Below are positions 21,501 to 34,413 of a stretch of 64,000 nucleotides of DNA, piece by piece. A program made the translations under genes and the position numbers. The notes under the pieces were generated by a model. It worked only from the letters and a program-made list of their open reading frames with translations. It searched no databases and was not told the DNA's origin. Position 1 is the stretch's first letter, and each line of letters begins with the position of its first letter. The stretch comes from Neofusicoccum parvum (Eukaryota; Ascomycota; Dothideomycetes; Botryosphaeriales; Botryosphaeriaceae), in NCBI GenBank assembly GCA_020912385.1, contig CP087219.1:1426001-1490000 (forward strand), given 5' to 3'.

Positions 21501-22257
21501 CAAACTAGATCCCAGTTAGCATGTTATCATACGAGACGGGAAAATCCACCTACACTGCAGCTGTTTCTCCAGCCGCCCCCTCGATCCTCCAGCGGTCGCG
21601 GAGACTTCCACTTCCATGACCACTGGAATTGGACCGACTGGTTTCCCATAGTCGAATAGTCGCCAACCAACTCGACATTCGGGTTCTTGTGCAAATTTGG
21701 GTCTGCGTGAAATTCTCTGGTAACCAGGTTGTCCAGCTCCTTGCTGCTCGGCGCGAAGGCAAAGGTGAGGCCGTTGATCACGGTGTCGACCGGCGCAAGC
21801 GTACTAACTGGTATGGCGGGGTTATTGGCGGCCTGGAAGGCCTGCGTCTGCCTGACAACAAAGGTGAAGTTGAATATGAGTTCCTCATCGTTGGATAAGC
21901 GCAACAAAAAGCTCGGCGGCGCAGCGGGAGACGCTTCGGGGTCCTATCAGTCGCAGGTCAGTCTGAGCCCCGCTTTGACCGCGCTCGAGTGAGGCGCCGC
22001 ACCTGCACGTAGTCCACGACCGTGTCGTCGCCAAAATCCCTCTTTGCGGTGTATCGAGTGGCGGGGAAGGCGTTAGGCGTGATGTTCAAGAGGACGCGGT
22101 TGCGCGCGTTGGTGACGGTGAGCGCGGTGATGGAGACTGGACAAAGAGGGTCAGTGTGGCTTCAGGAGAAGGTCGCGGGCGGCGTTCACGCACAGCGAGT
22201 CTGGTCGCGCAGGAACAGAGGATCGCCCTCGCCCTGCCGGCTAGTGACGTTGCCCAT
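18521..22257 (-). CDS. BAR-PH-ArfGAP protein (Csx2/centaurin-like)
   Basis: Six exons, 22194-22257, 22003-22136, 21554-21943, 21438-21504, 19969-21388 and 18521-19922, give 1158 aa. The N terminus (MGNVTSRQGEGDPLFLRDQT) and residues 20-215 form a conserved fungal region of unknown fold with DDTVVDYVQ. A BAR domain follows (about 325-570, coiled helices with NYERNTVDMRAKWKRVLKRA and ESKEYYSYVSRYLGQRQ), then a PH domain split by the last intron (about 658-765, KEGLLWALSRP ... TWINAINNAL). The ArfGAP zinc finger starts near residue 859: CADCGSESKVDWVSINLGIV with the second pair CIEC and the arginine finger in GIHRSLGTHISKVRSLTLD. The protein should stimulate GTP hydrolysis on Arf GTPases at curved membranes. 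Exons 1-4 were placed by phase and consensus sites; the 50-nt intron ending CCAAG at 21389 is the least certain. Aspergillus homologs are annotated Csx2. Confidence 0.92.
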
Positions 22258-23813
22258 GGGCGGCGAGGCTGCTGGCGGGGCGCCAGCGGAGGAGGAGCAG
22301 CTCTGGGGCGATCAGCGGAGCGGCGTCTCAGCGTGCGGATTGCGCTCCTGAGGACTCGCGGGCTTGCGGCTCGCGGGCTCCTGGGCAGGAGTGCAGGCTT
22401 GGGCGGGCGGCAATGTGGACCCTGAAATATGTCCTCGGGCGCGGCTTGAGGTCTTCGGGCGATTCGCTTGCGCCGGGTGAATTGGGGCGGCGCTGGACGA
22501 GCGGGGGCGCACGCGCGCGAGCGGGTAGGCGATGCTGCGATAGTTGGTGCTGGGGGAGGGTGGAGATGGCTCGGTCGTGCTCGCGGCTGGTGTTGCTGGG
22601 GCCTGGTGGTTGTAGGGGTAACGGCGGGCGCGCGAGCGGAGAGCGCAGAGGTGTGGCCGGCGCGATACGATCAAATGGCTCCAGTGCACGCTTTGGGCGA
22701 CGCGAGAAGCTTGACCAACGAAAATAGCTGCGCCTGCTCCGCTCCAAATCGCGCAATGACGCCGCAGGGACCTGGCGCGCGCAGATATCCCGTGCGTTGA
22801 CGGCATGACAGATCGCGCCCTGCTGGCTTCATGCACACGTGAACCAGAGTCATGGCGTTGTCGCCCAACGCCCCAAGCCTCTCGCGGTCTCACCTTGAGG
22901 GCCCCGAGCAGCCACACCATGTGCAATCTCCCCGGCCTTGGCATACATCAGCGCCCCTCTGCCCAACGGCAAGCGTGCAGGACGGAGTGGACGCGCGCCC
23001 GGTGCTGTGTCCAGGAACGGCGCGCGCCGAGTCATGGAACCGGGGACACGGCGAAAATGTTTGAGATTCGAGGAATCGCTAGGCAAACATCTCCCGCCAC
23101 CCCATATCCCGAAGCACCGCTCTCTGGTCTGAGCAGCCCGCGGTTGTGTCAGGTTGGCAGCCAGAGGGATCATGCCCGTCCAAGGCCTCTCAGGTACCGT
23201 CATTTCACATGCACCTCCAATCACACCCCACCCTTGGCTAGTGCCGGCTGCCGTTTACGAGGCCCTGCGTGAGAAAAATTCGCTGGTGCCTGTTTACGCG
23301 TGGTTGAACACGAGCTGTTCATCTGCCTATAGCGAGTGACCTGTGAGACGCGTACGTGTTGAGGCTACCTGTCCAGATGCACGCTGCCGCCTAGCCACAC
23401 GCTGACGACGAAGGAAACTATTATTTGGACTGTTGGAGAAGGAATCCCAGCTTCCCGAGTAGTATTAGTTTGCGGACCTCCAACACCAACGCTTGTCAAA
23501 TCTCAACCCAACACCTGCAATTATCACTGCAACAGCTTGAAAGCAAACCCCGCTGTTTCCCATCGTCCCAAATTGTCAACCGACATCGTCATGATCGTCG
23601 CCTCGCATGGAGGGATGCTGCAGCTGCAGCTGCAAATTGCTCTTGACCCACACAAGTCTGTGGGTCATTGAAGCGTGCGTCCGGACTTTCCAATGTGATC
23701 CAAAGCTATCCGGACGAAGCCTCAACTCTCGCGGCGAAGTGTGGCTTCGGATCGGATCAGCCCTGTCAAAAGGTGGCGTGTCCTTCGCGCTAGCCGCCGG
23801 CTGCACGATCCAA
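22258..23813. other. 1.55-kb intergenic region
   Basis: GC-rich upstream region of the ArfGAP gene (22258-22800), then mixed composition to the lipase 3' end. Long overlapping frames (for example 22312-22944 minus) are Ser/Arg/Pro low-complexity shadows. Nothing supported. Confidence 0.45.
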
Positions 23814-24981
23814 CTAGAGCTCATCTTCCTCGTGCGCATCTTCAATCGCCCTGCCCTTCCAGTCCCAAGGATCGCCGCCGGGAACACACAGTCCGAGCCT
23901 CCAGAAATAATCGCGATGTGCCCAGAAAAGCTGCCAGAGCTTAAACCTCGCAGGGACCCAAGCGGCGGGATCGTCGCGAGCGATGCATTCCGGATCTTCG
24001 TCAGCTGAGCAGGTGCGGATGTCGGCAACGCTCGGGGGTAGGTCAGCCTTGTCGATGAAGATCTCCCCGCCGTGCATGTGGTATCCCCATTCTTCCAGGG
24101 GCAACAGCGGTACAGGGTCTGCCACGTGTGTGACCCGCCGGAACATGAAATCTGTGTCGTTCCCAGCCGTCGTATTACCTCCCAGCTTGAATCGGTCGTC
24201 AATGTACCGAACAAGCTCCTTGTTGCCAATGCGCGGCTCTCCGAACGTAGTGACATGAGGATGCCAACCTCGAGCCTTGAAATCTAATGCTGCTAGCGCT
24301 GCCACCGCGCCTCCTAGCGAATGTCCAACCAAGGTGAGTTTGTAGTTGGGGTGTTTCTTGATGGCTTCGGCAACTTCTGGCAGAATCATATCTCGCGTGT
24401 TGATCCAGGACTTGTAGAATCCAGTGTGGACGGTGCAGTTCGTGCACTTGGGGGGCTTCGCGTCCGGCGCGCCATCATCCCCATTTCCGTCATCGTCACT
24501 TCCAGGGTACGGAATATACTCTTGCGGAACAGTAGAGAGGTCGACTATCGTGTTGGTAAGGGAATAGGTACCGCGGAAAGCCAGGAGGATGCGAGGCTCA
24601 GAAGGTGGATGCGAGAGAGCAATATAACCGCATGAGTCGGAAAGAAGCGGGCCAGTGTTCCAAGCCTAAGAATGTTAGCTGCAGGTAAGCACTCTGTTCG
24701 CCGTCAAGGGCGGTGCTCACGCTCAGAAGCTCGAAGTCGGGGAACTCGTTGCAGCGACTAGCACACTGGAAGGGCTTCGAGATGCCCAAGCCAGTGACTC
24801 CGACGCAATACGAGATGTCGACGATGCGGGCAAGCTCCTCGAGTTCGGCGAAGAGCGTGGCGGAGATGTTGTGGCTGGTGGTCGCAGGCGCCGGCGCGTG
24901 CAGGAGAGCCTGAGAGGCGGGAAAAGCGGAGGCAGCGGTCGCCAGACACTGCAGGGCTAGGAGTCGCTGAGCGAAACGCAT
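23814..24981 (-). CDS. Secreted fungal class 3 lipase
   Basis: Two exons, 24721-24981 and 23814-24665, give 370 aa. The start was placed at MRFAQRLLALQCLATAASAF because it opens a clear signal peptide with cleavage near residue 19; an upstream in-frame Met would hide it. The class 3 lipase alpha/beta-hydrolase core shows RILLAFRGTYSL (oxyanion strand), the nucleophile elbow VGHSLGG with Ser near residue 203, VTHVADPVPLLP with the likely catalytic Asp, and the His in GYHMHGGEI. Cysteine pairs CTNC and the C-terminal CSADEDPEC...C fit extracellular disulphides. It should hydrolyse acylglycerols outside the cell. Compared with Thermomyces-type lipases it has an acidic insert DDDGNGDDG before the CTNC segment and a C-terminal extension of about 40 residues. 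It is divergent with the membrane-protein gene across 392 bp. Confidence 0.93.
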
Positions 24982-25373
24982 CGCGATCGCACACGGGGCA
25001 TGCTCTCGTACGAAGAGCAGCACACGTAATGTCGGGGTCGGAGTGAGTGAGTGCAGGGCAGCGGAGGCAGAGAAGACCGGCTGCCGCGAAGCTTGATCAC
25101 CGTTATGACGCGCGTGATTGGGCCGGCGGGGGCGGAGGCTTGGCGCTCTACGTCATGCGCCTGTTCCTTGTCCGCCGGCCGGACGCGGCGAGACCATCGA
25201 CCGCTTTCTTCCCGCCGAGCACCACCCACCTTCGCCGCCAGACATCGCTTTTAGACCCCCATATTCCGGCGTCCCGGCTCTTCATGTCGTCGTAACTCTC
25301 TCTCGCCCACGCACCTCCGCCCGCCCAATTCTCGCTCTCGCACCCGGTTGCGAGGCTGAAATACCCTGACATC
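24982..25373. promoter_or_regulatory. Bidirectional promoter between lipase and membrane-protein genes
   Basis: A 392-bp interval between divergent start codons. The right half is pyrimidine-rich (TCGTAACTCTCTCTCGCCC at about 25289-25307), typical of fungal transcription start regions. Confidence 0.55.
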
Positions 25374-26554
25374 ATGAGCAACGACTTGCCCGTGACGCAG
25401 GTCGACTTTGCGCCACCCCCGGACAGGAGGCCAAGTCAGCCTCCCTACGACCCAACGAACACCGTCGCGGGGCTATTGCAGGTGCCGGATGCCAACGCTG
25501 CCAACAATACCAAGTCGTCCACGCCGGGCTCGTCAACCACGCCTTCGCCGAGCCGGCCCACTTCCACCCGCGCCTCGTCTATCAACGCCCAGAATGCCAA
25601 CACGCAAATCCGCTATGAGGACCCTGACTTCACCCACCCGCCCGAGCTCAACTACACGCTGCGCACCCGCAAGAAAAGTATTGCCATCTTCTGGACTCTG
25701 ATTATCCTGGACTGCGTGGCCATGCCAATCGCCCTCTACTTCGGCCTCTGGTATGGCACCGGCTTGTCGCACAACGCCGTATTCAGCATCAGCACTGGCG
25801 CACTCGGAACCGTCTCAATCGTCGAGTATTTCCTACGCTTCCGAGCACTGTGGAAGAAGGGCTCGACGTGCCGCGTCATTGGCGCCAAGCGCTTCTATGT
25901 AAGCACTTCGTCACCCCTCTCTTGTCGCGTCCGCTAACCTCAAGCAGCTCGACTGGTTCCACTGGAACCTTTCTCTCGCATGGATCGCCGTTATGATCGA
26001 ATTGATTGTCGGCACCGTCCCCCACGAGCCGCCCATCCGTCTACTCGCCATGCCCGTTCCTAGCATGGTGTTCGCATTCGGCGTCGAGATGCTTGTCATG
26101 GATATCGCACGCATCGCCGGCTACAGGGCACCTATCCGTATTTCATCTTTGCCACGAGGCTCGCCTCTCCGCCCAGGAATCTACTCGATAATCGAGGACA
26201 TCTGCGCTGTTGATGGAGGGGGCGGCACCGAGTTCAGGCAGCGGTTGAATCTGCGTTACATGGCTAGCCACCACTTCCGCCTGATGCTGCACAGATTGAC
26301 CCTTTTCTGGGCGTTTGGCGCGTGCGCAATTGCATCCATCACTACTGCCCTCATCTTCACCATCCAGAGAGATGCTGCTTATGTGGTAAGTTCTACCCCT
26401 TTACCAGTTTGTTTGGCCCCACTGACGTCATTAGGTCGGATGGGTCATTCCATTCATGTGGGCGGGTGTCTGGGCTTGGATAACTCTTATCTGGGTTCAG
26501 AAGAGCCTGAAGCACGAGTACGAGACTTGGTCAGAGGTCAGATGGAAGGCTTGA
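25374..26554 (+). CDS. Conserved multi-spanning membrane protein, function unknown
   Basis: Three exons, 25374-25898, 25948-26385 and 26435-26554, give 360 aa. Residues 1-95 are hydrophilic and rich in Ser/Thr/Pro/Asn. From KSIAIFWTLIILDCVAMPIA there are about seven hydrophobic segments: two before intron 1, two in the LDWFHWNLSLAWIAVMIEL and SMVFAFGVEMLVMDIARIAG area, one in LTLFWAFGACAIASITTALI and two short ones in the last exon (VGWVIPFMWAGVWAWITLIW). The C terminus is short and charged. I recognise this as the type of uncharacterised integral membrane protein widespread in Pezizomycotina but cannot name a domain or activity. Introns of 49 nt both have consensus borders and all phases are zero. 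Confidence 0.8.
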
Positions 26555-28099
26555 TCAAACCTCTCGGTTCCAAATTTTGAAACATTCAGTGTATGATATC
26601 CTGACGCTTTTACGATATGGGTTAGTTTTTCGGGTTTGAAAAGTACCAAACTGTTGTCGATTGGTGGATATAGCTGCAGAAACAGCTTTGGCATTGTATG
26701 AGTAGGACGGGGTTTGGAGCACAAGGACGGCGCAGAGATCTTTACGTCCACATTCCCTTCGAGCGTTAAAGGCTATTGTTCCATGCGCTATAGTAGCATA
26801 GTAGACCTTTTCGTATTCTTTTCCCGCGCAACAGAAAAATACCTCTCACATGCGAGATCCCACGGAATTTTCTTCACGCTCGGAGAATTGTGTTCCCCCG
26901 ACCTCCAGGTGAATGCCAACGTCCCAGAAGCAATCATGACGAACACCATCCTGCATCCTGACCACCTCTTCGCAACTTTGCCCCGAAGCAGCCAGCCCAT
27001 CCTTATCACCCCACCTATCGCCACACATAGCCCACCAGCAAATGGAAATCTAGAATCGTCGATGCAGTCAAGCCGCCAACGCTCGGCGCCCAGCACTTCA
27101 GAACCCGGTGACGCCAACTCCGAGCACCGTCGAAGGCCCGCGGCCGCAGGTCACCTCACCCACCTCGCCCGCGCCCATTACTAAGTACCGGTGGGCCCGC
27201 TCTCGGCATTCCCGCGTCGGCCAGCGGGGAGGAGGGTGTCGGATTGGCCGGAAAGGGCTCCTTTCTCTCGGAAGCCGGATATCGCGGGTTTCCGGGCACA
27301 GCCGGCCGAGAGGGCAGCGCAAAGGGCGTGTGCGCTGCCGGTGTGGAGACGAACCCGCGCGCTCGCTCCGGACCGGATAGCACGCCTTGGTTTTTTCTTG
27401 TCTTTCTCCACATTTCGCGGAAAGGTAAAATGGACGACAAGTCTTGTCTTGCTGCAACGGTTTGTTTCCGTTTGCGGTGCAGGGATGGGTGAGGTTGGTG
27501 GTGAGGGGAGCTTGGAAGGCTTGCATGTGAATGAGAGCGGTGAAGGATTGCCTGTGGGTCTTGCGGGTTTGTGTGCCTGAGGCTCTGAATTATGGGCGTA
27601 GGTATGTAGATGCGATTTAATTCTCGTCATAGTGTGTCGCAAAAGACATGACAATCCCGACTTAGTGATGGGTAGATGAAGCATTTGTCCGGATACTGAA
27701 GTACTTTAATGATAGCCAAGTCTGATTGAACGCCTCTATAGTGTCTAATAACTATGTTTTCTTCCAGCCATCTCTCTCTAGCTAGGTATTGTTTTGTAGA
27801 ACAAAGATGCAAGAGTGAAGAGTCAGAGATATTCCCGACGTCGATTCTATCCCCCACGAAAAAAACGCCGGTGCTATGCCAAGCAGTGACCATAAATATC
27901 GTACAGAAATAGTTTTCCGGTCCCATCGTTCCCTAACGGGATTAGAGTTGTTGGTGGTAAACAACTTTTGGGGTATAACTGATAGGGGAGAACAACTAAA
28001 GAAGAAGTGGAGTGGGATGAGCAGGTTGGAAAAAAAAATTGCGCGAATGCAACATAAATGCAGCAGAGAGGCAGGCTGAAAGACCATGCTTCAGCGCGC
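26555..28099. other. 1.5-kb convergent intergenic region
   Basis: Separates the 3' ends of the membrane-protein and DHA2 transporter genes. AT-richer at 27590-28050. No gene is supported on either strand. Confidence 0.45.
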
Positions 28100-30038
<1,939 letters not shown>

Positions 30039-32209
30039 GGCGAAAGGGCCGAGGCAGGAGCGACGGCTTTATGTGCTCACACGAAACACGGAGCAGGAGG
30101 GTGGGAGTGCGTGGGCCTGAAGTGAGGGCGCAGAGGGCCAGGCAGCCAAATTTGTATAAAAGCGATTGGATGGTCAGGGCGCCATCCTGCGCGGGTGCAA
30201 TCAGCCGAACGGTGCGTCCTGGCGGCGCGATGGGCGCGGCGCATGTCGCTTGCGTGCGCGGCGGCGCTGTCAACGACACAGTGCGGCGGCCAGCCACAGG
30301 CCTCAGGCCAATCAGGAGCGCGGCGGGCGCGGTCGCACGCGAGCTGACGGTGGGACTGGACGGGCAGCCTGGGGCGCGCGGAGCGACAGACTGCCCGGGA
30401 GGAGCAGCAGACCCCCCGAACGGGCGGGCCAAGAGCTGCGTTGCGTGCAAGACTTCTGCCTTGCATCGTCCCGCATCGTCTTGCATCGCAAAGCACCGGC
30501 AGGGCTCGGGATCGCATTCGGGCCCCGTGGGCGCCCCTGCTCGCGCCGCCCGATCTGCTGCTAGCCTGTGGCCGACGCCGAATCGGCTGCAGGGCACTGG
30601 CGGGCCGGCGCTCTGGCGGCCCCCCTTCGCACAGCTCTCCACTCTGCGCGCGCGCGGTACGAAGCGTCGCAAGAGCCCATCTCGACTTCATCCGCCGCTC
30701 TTCGTCCACCGCTCCACCCGCCCGTCAGCTGCACCCAAAGCAGTCAGCTGCGCCGTGACTCACCGGGCCCATCTCCAGCACACCGCAAGTGATGCACAGC
30801 CCTCCGGCTCCTTCACGAGGATTCCTCGGAGACCACGTTGCAAAGCGGCCGCCTGCTCGCAAACTATGCCTCTTCACCGTCGCAGAGGCTGAACACGTCT
30901 GACGCGCGCCGGGGCCGGGGCCGCAAAACACCAACTCCGGGCCCGCAAGACACCCTGGCCGGGGCTCGGCCTCTCCGAAAGCCCGAACCACGTTCTGCTT
31001 TTTTCGTTGAATCTTTAGCTTGCGCCTACGACCGTTCCCGCCGGGTTAGCGCTGCTGGCTTGTGCTTTCGGGTTCCGCATGTGGCATCCCGTTCCTTTTA
31101 TGCTTAAGGCACACACGCTTCGAACTGCCGAGCCTTGTGGAACCTCTTCACCTCTGCACCTTTTGTGCCACGTTGCGAACTATCTGAGGAGACTCTCTGA
31201 ACATCCGACATTACACCAGATATCAACCAGGCTTGCATCGTCATCCGGCCAGGCCATCAAACATACCGCGAAGCTATCAAGGTTGAGACAGTGAGGGCAC
31301 CACCTCACCTAGTATTTCCTTGGCCAACCCGAACAAAACCAGAGTCTCAGTGAAGTATGTCGTACTGTGGTGTAGAAGATAAAATTCAAGCTTAGCACGT
31401 TGATCCTGGACGCTTTGCGACCACCCGACGGTCCGCCCGGCTCGCTCTCCGCACTCGTACTGTTTCGACGCGTCGAATGATTCATCAATGCGTCATCCTG
31501 TCCACATTGACCATCACTCGTGCCAGATCCTGGGGTTGCTTCCCCAACATTCTTTCCATAAGTTCCAATGATGGTGGCGGGGCCCTTGAAAACACTGCGG
31601 CAGGCGCTCAAACGAGCGGGACCGCGGTCGCTATATCAACCGGACACCCTCCAAGTCGCCCTTTCTGACCCATCGAAAACATAGAACGAATTGGAAAAGG
31701 GAAGTTACTCGGTTATCCTGTCCGCATCGGACCAGTGCTCCATCCCCAGCACCAAACCATTACTAAGCTGGGGTATGGCGTATATTCGATAGTCTAGCTT
31801 GTCGAGACCTACAGTAAGTCATCCAGAAGCTATGACCCCATGATACTACTTGGAGGCTGTAGACTCTGAATATCCTCATCATCATCTGATCTACAAGCCA
31901 TTCTCTATGAAACTATCCCATCTTCTTGTTTACCTCAATAAAGAAAGCTTCACTGAAGATTTGTTGAGCCACTTTTGTGTCTACACACTTAATTCACTGG
32001 ACTACCTTCGCTTTGAAGTCGGCATTGTCCACACACCCATCACTTAGTGCAGCTTAGCGACTTCGCCACTTTGACGAGCCAGGCGATTTGCTACGGCGCC
32101 GTCTTGAAGCCTGGCTTGGACGCATGATGCCTAGTGATAGGAGAAATTTGTGGTCTGGCCTTCCACCATCTGAGAGAGACACCTCGAGAAATCGAGGTAG
32201 ATCACCGCA
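30039..32209. other. 2.2-kb gene-poor region
   Basis: The first 900 bp are GC-rich, probably the promoter and leader of the minus-strand DHA2 gene, with many overlapping shadow frames. From about 31000 composition becomes AT-richer, with small frames but no domain or transposon terminus that I can identify. Confidence 0.45.
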
Positions 32210-32311
32210 TCCGTTGTGGTCTAGGGGCTAGGATTTGCCGCTCTCAGCTTCGAGAGTCATCTCACTTCGTTCAAGTGCCGGCAAGGCCCGGGTTCGATTC
32301 CCGGCGACGGA
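32210..32311 (+). tRNA. tRNA-Glu (anticodon CTC) with 31-nt intron
   Basis: Cloverleaf folds by hand: acceptor TCCGTTG pairs with CGACGGA (one G-T wobble), anticodon stem TGCCG (32236-32240) with CGGCA (32279-32283), T stem CCGGG with CCCGG. The anticodon CTC is at 32243-32245 and decodes GAG. The intron, 32247-32277, lies one base 3' of the anticodon, the canonical site, so position 38 is C32278. Within the intron GAGAG at 32252-32256 can pair with CTCTC at 32241-32245, giving the anticodon-intron helix used by the splicing endonuclease. The internal B box is GGTTCGATTC (32291-32300). CCA is not encoded, as in eukaryotes. Confidence 0.93.
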
Positions 32312-32318
32312 ATTTCTC

Positions 32319-32322
32319 TTTT
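32319..32322 (+). terminator. RNA polymerase III T-run terminator
   Basis: TTTT begins 8 nt after the tRNA 3' end, the usual minimal Pol III stop. Confidence 0.65.
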
Positions 32323-33526
32323 GCCCGTTGCGTAGGGACGTCGGGCATCTGTTTGAAGTGGTGTGGTTGGCGTTGTGAAAGTTTTGATGGCGGGAATCAG
32401 GCCGGAGAGCGGGCCGTGGCTCGGCGGGGCGCGGCGCGGCGGGCTGCCGAGACCTGCGGGAGGCCGAAGGACACACCAAAGAGAAAACACAGCTTTGCCT
32501 GCTCTTTGATTTTAGCAGGCTATTTTCACGTTTGTTGTTTTGGCCAAAGCGGATAGATACCCCTGCACATTGCGAGAGCCTACCTGCTCTTTCTTTTCCC
32601 GTCCGAAACAGATTCTTCGGCTTCGTTTTTTTTTTTCACCATAATTCAACTATAGCAGCATCTGCTGACCCACCAAAGGGTCCAAAGCAGTAAAGAATTT
32701 GAAGAATTCATTCACAAACCTTGGTATAGTAGCGCTGAGCCGCGCCAGAAAGGAAAGGCAAATGTACCGAAAAAGCCTTCTTCACCACCCCATCTTAGAT
32801 CTATGCAAGCAAGCGTTTTGAAAAGAAAGAAACCTGTTTTTTTTTTTGGCGGTATCTATTAGTATCTATGTCTTTGGGTAGCCTGTAAGCTAGTATAACT
32901 CGTTACCCGGGTGCTTCTATGTGGTGCCACAGCGCGCACGCACAAAGGAATTATCCGCTGTTTCACACAGCTCCTAAGCGCTTCAGCTAACACTTGAGGT
33001 TCCTACATCATCCTGCGTAGTCAAGGTCAGTGGAGAATCCAGTGCTGCTTTCTTATATGAGTACAGTGGAGTTCGAGGACAGGTGAAGGAATCTCTTTGG
33101 TGATTTCGGCGACAGCAGGCTGGATTGCAGGAATCGGGCTGCAAGATCCATGAGAATGTTTATGATTCAGTGTACGAGGTAAAGTTAAGACGCTCAGGCT
33201 ACACAACTAGATCGCGAGACTTGAGATGTTCCGAGTGATCGTATCTGAAGACGGTCTTTCCGCCCTAAGATCAATCCCCGGAGACTCTTAATCATGGAAC
33301 CATAAATAAGAGAATCACAGATCTCTTGATGGTACAGCTCGCGACACTGGAAAGTCCGGTTTGTGAAAAAAAGAGAACGGTTGCGAACGATACTCTAACA
33401 CATGCCTGTAACATCGTTCAATCAACGCATCAACTGTCTGTCGTCGAATAGCCAAAATGCCCTCCACCCAGTGTTAGTCAAAAACTCGATATTTCAGTTT
33501 CCTAGAAGTTTTTATCAGGTGTAAGA
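32323..33526. other. 1.2-kb AT-rich intergenic region
   Basis: Contains T homopolymers at about 32625-32637 and 32839-32848 and otherwise nothing recognisable. No gene on either strand. Confidence 0.5.
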
Positions 33527-34134
33527 CTAACGAATGATATCGGGAGGTATGAACTGTCCGGGGTCTTCTGGACTAAGAACACGGCGGTACCGGATTAAAC
33601 TGTGATTGTAGCTTCGTGTGTAAGGTACTCGACAACCGTGTTGAAGATCTCTTCTTCGCCGAATATCCAGGCAATCCAAAGCCATTCCTCAAGTCCGACA
33701 ACGCCAACGGTGGTCTCGAGACCATTGCTCCACCTCATCATGCACGGCTGGAGAGCTCTCACAGTCCCGTATTTGTTAGAGAGCACAGCAAGATCCAGAA
33801 GACCTTAGAATGTGAGTATGGCGAGAACTTTGTCAAAGCGAAGGAGGGCGATGTTCAGCAGTATAGTCAACGCGTCCATGTTGTCGTCCAGAAAGGAGAT
33901 CTCTCTCAAACCATCGCTGGGCTGAGCTTCTTTGAAATGGCCATTCAGCATTTTGTCCCAAGTGTCGCACACGAGAACCATCGCTTTGGAAGATACAACG
34001 AAAACCTTCTTCCGGCCGAAGGTACCGTGGCCGAAAAGGCGGGGGTCGCCATTGGGATCAAATTGCACAGTCTCAGGGGATGAGGACGAGAAGTCGACTA
34101 GCGCAAGCTGTTTTTCGATTGGTAGTGTCGACAT
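33527..34134 (-). pseudogene. BTB/POZ-domain gene interrupted by an in-frame stop
   Basis: The 5' part reads MSTLPIEKQLALVDFSSSSP, then FGRKKVFVVSSKAMVLVCDT with WDKMLNGHFKE, the typical fungal BTB core in which external substitutions are scored by membrane-distal helices. At 33805-33807 a TAA falls directly in the family phrase LTF-stop-GLLDLAVLSNKYG, and the same frame then continues through TVRALQPCMMRW and a long helical region to TAA at 33595-33597. So one nonsense codon, with no frameshift, splits an otherwise good 180-codon frame. Further downstream, 33527-33574 reads SPEDPGQFIPPDIIR and stop in a different frame, which looks like the original C terminus. A 25-nt intron covering the TAA is conceivable but shorter than any other intron here. 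BTB proteins usually mediate protein-protein contacts, often as ubiquitin-ligase adaptors. Confidence 0.75.
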
Positions 34135-34413
34135 CGTGATGACTTGCCCGAAAATGCGTTCGAGTGAAATTGATGAGCACGCCCGTCTTGGACGCGATTC
34201 TACACGATTTATGGTTTCGCGCTAGGCCTAATCAGCACGCATGGAGTGGTACCTTTCAGAGCTGTAGCCGACGGGTTCCATGAGCAGAGAGATCTAGCTG
34301 TGATCGAGAATTCATGGTCAGGAAGTAAAAATATATTACAATCTAATACTCTGCTCTACCTATCCACACCAAGAAGCAACCATTCCTCTCCTGCCCTGCA
34401 GCTTGTTGGCCAA

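Noticed and set aside
33786..33812. 25-nt intron removing the BTB stop codon
   Set aside because: Shorter than every other intron here (minimum about 43 nt), and the frame is already continuous apart from the stop.
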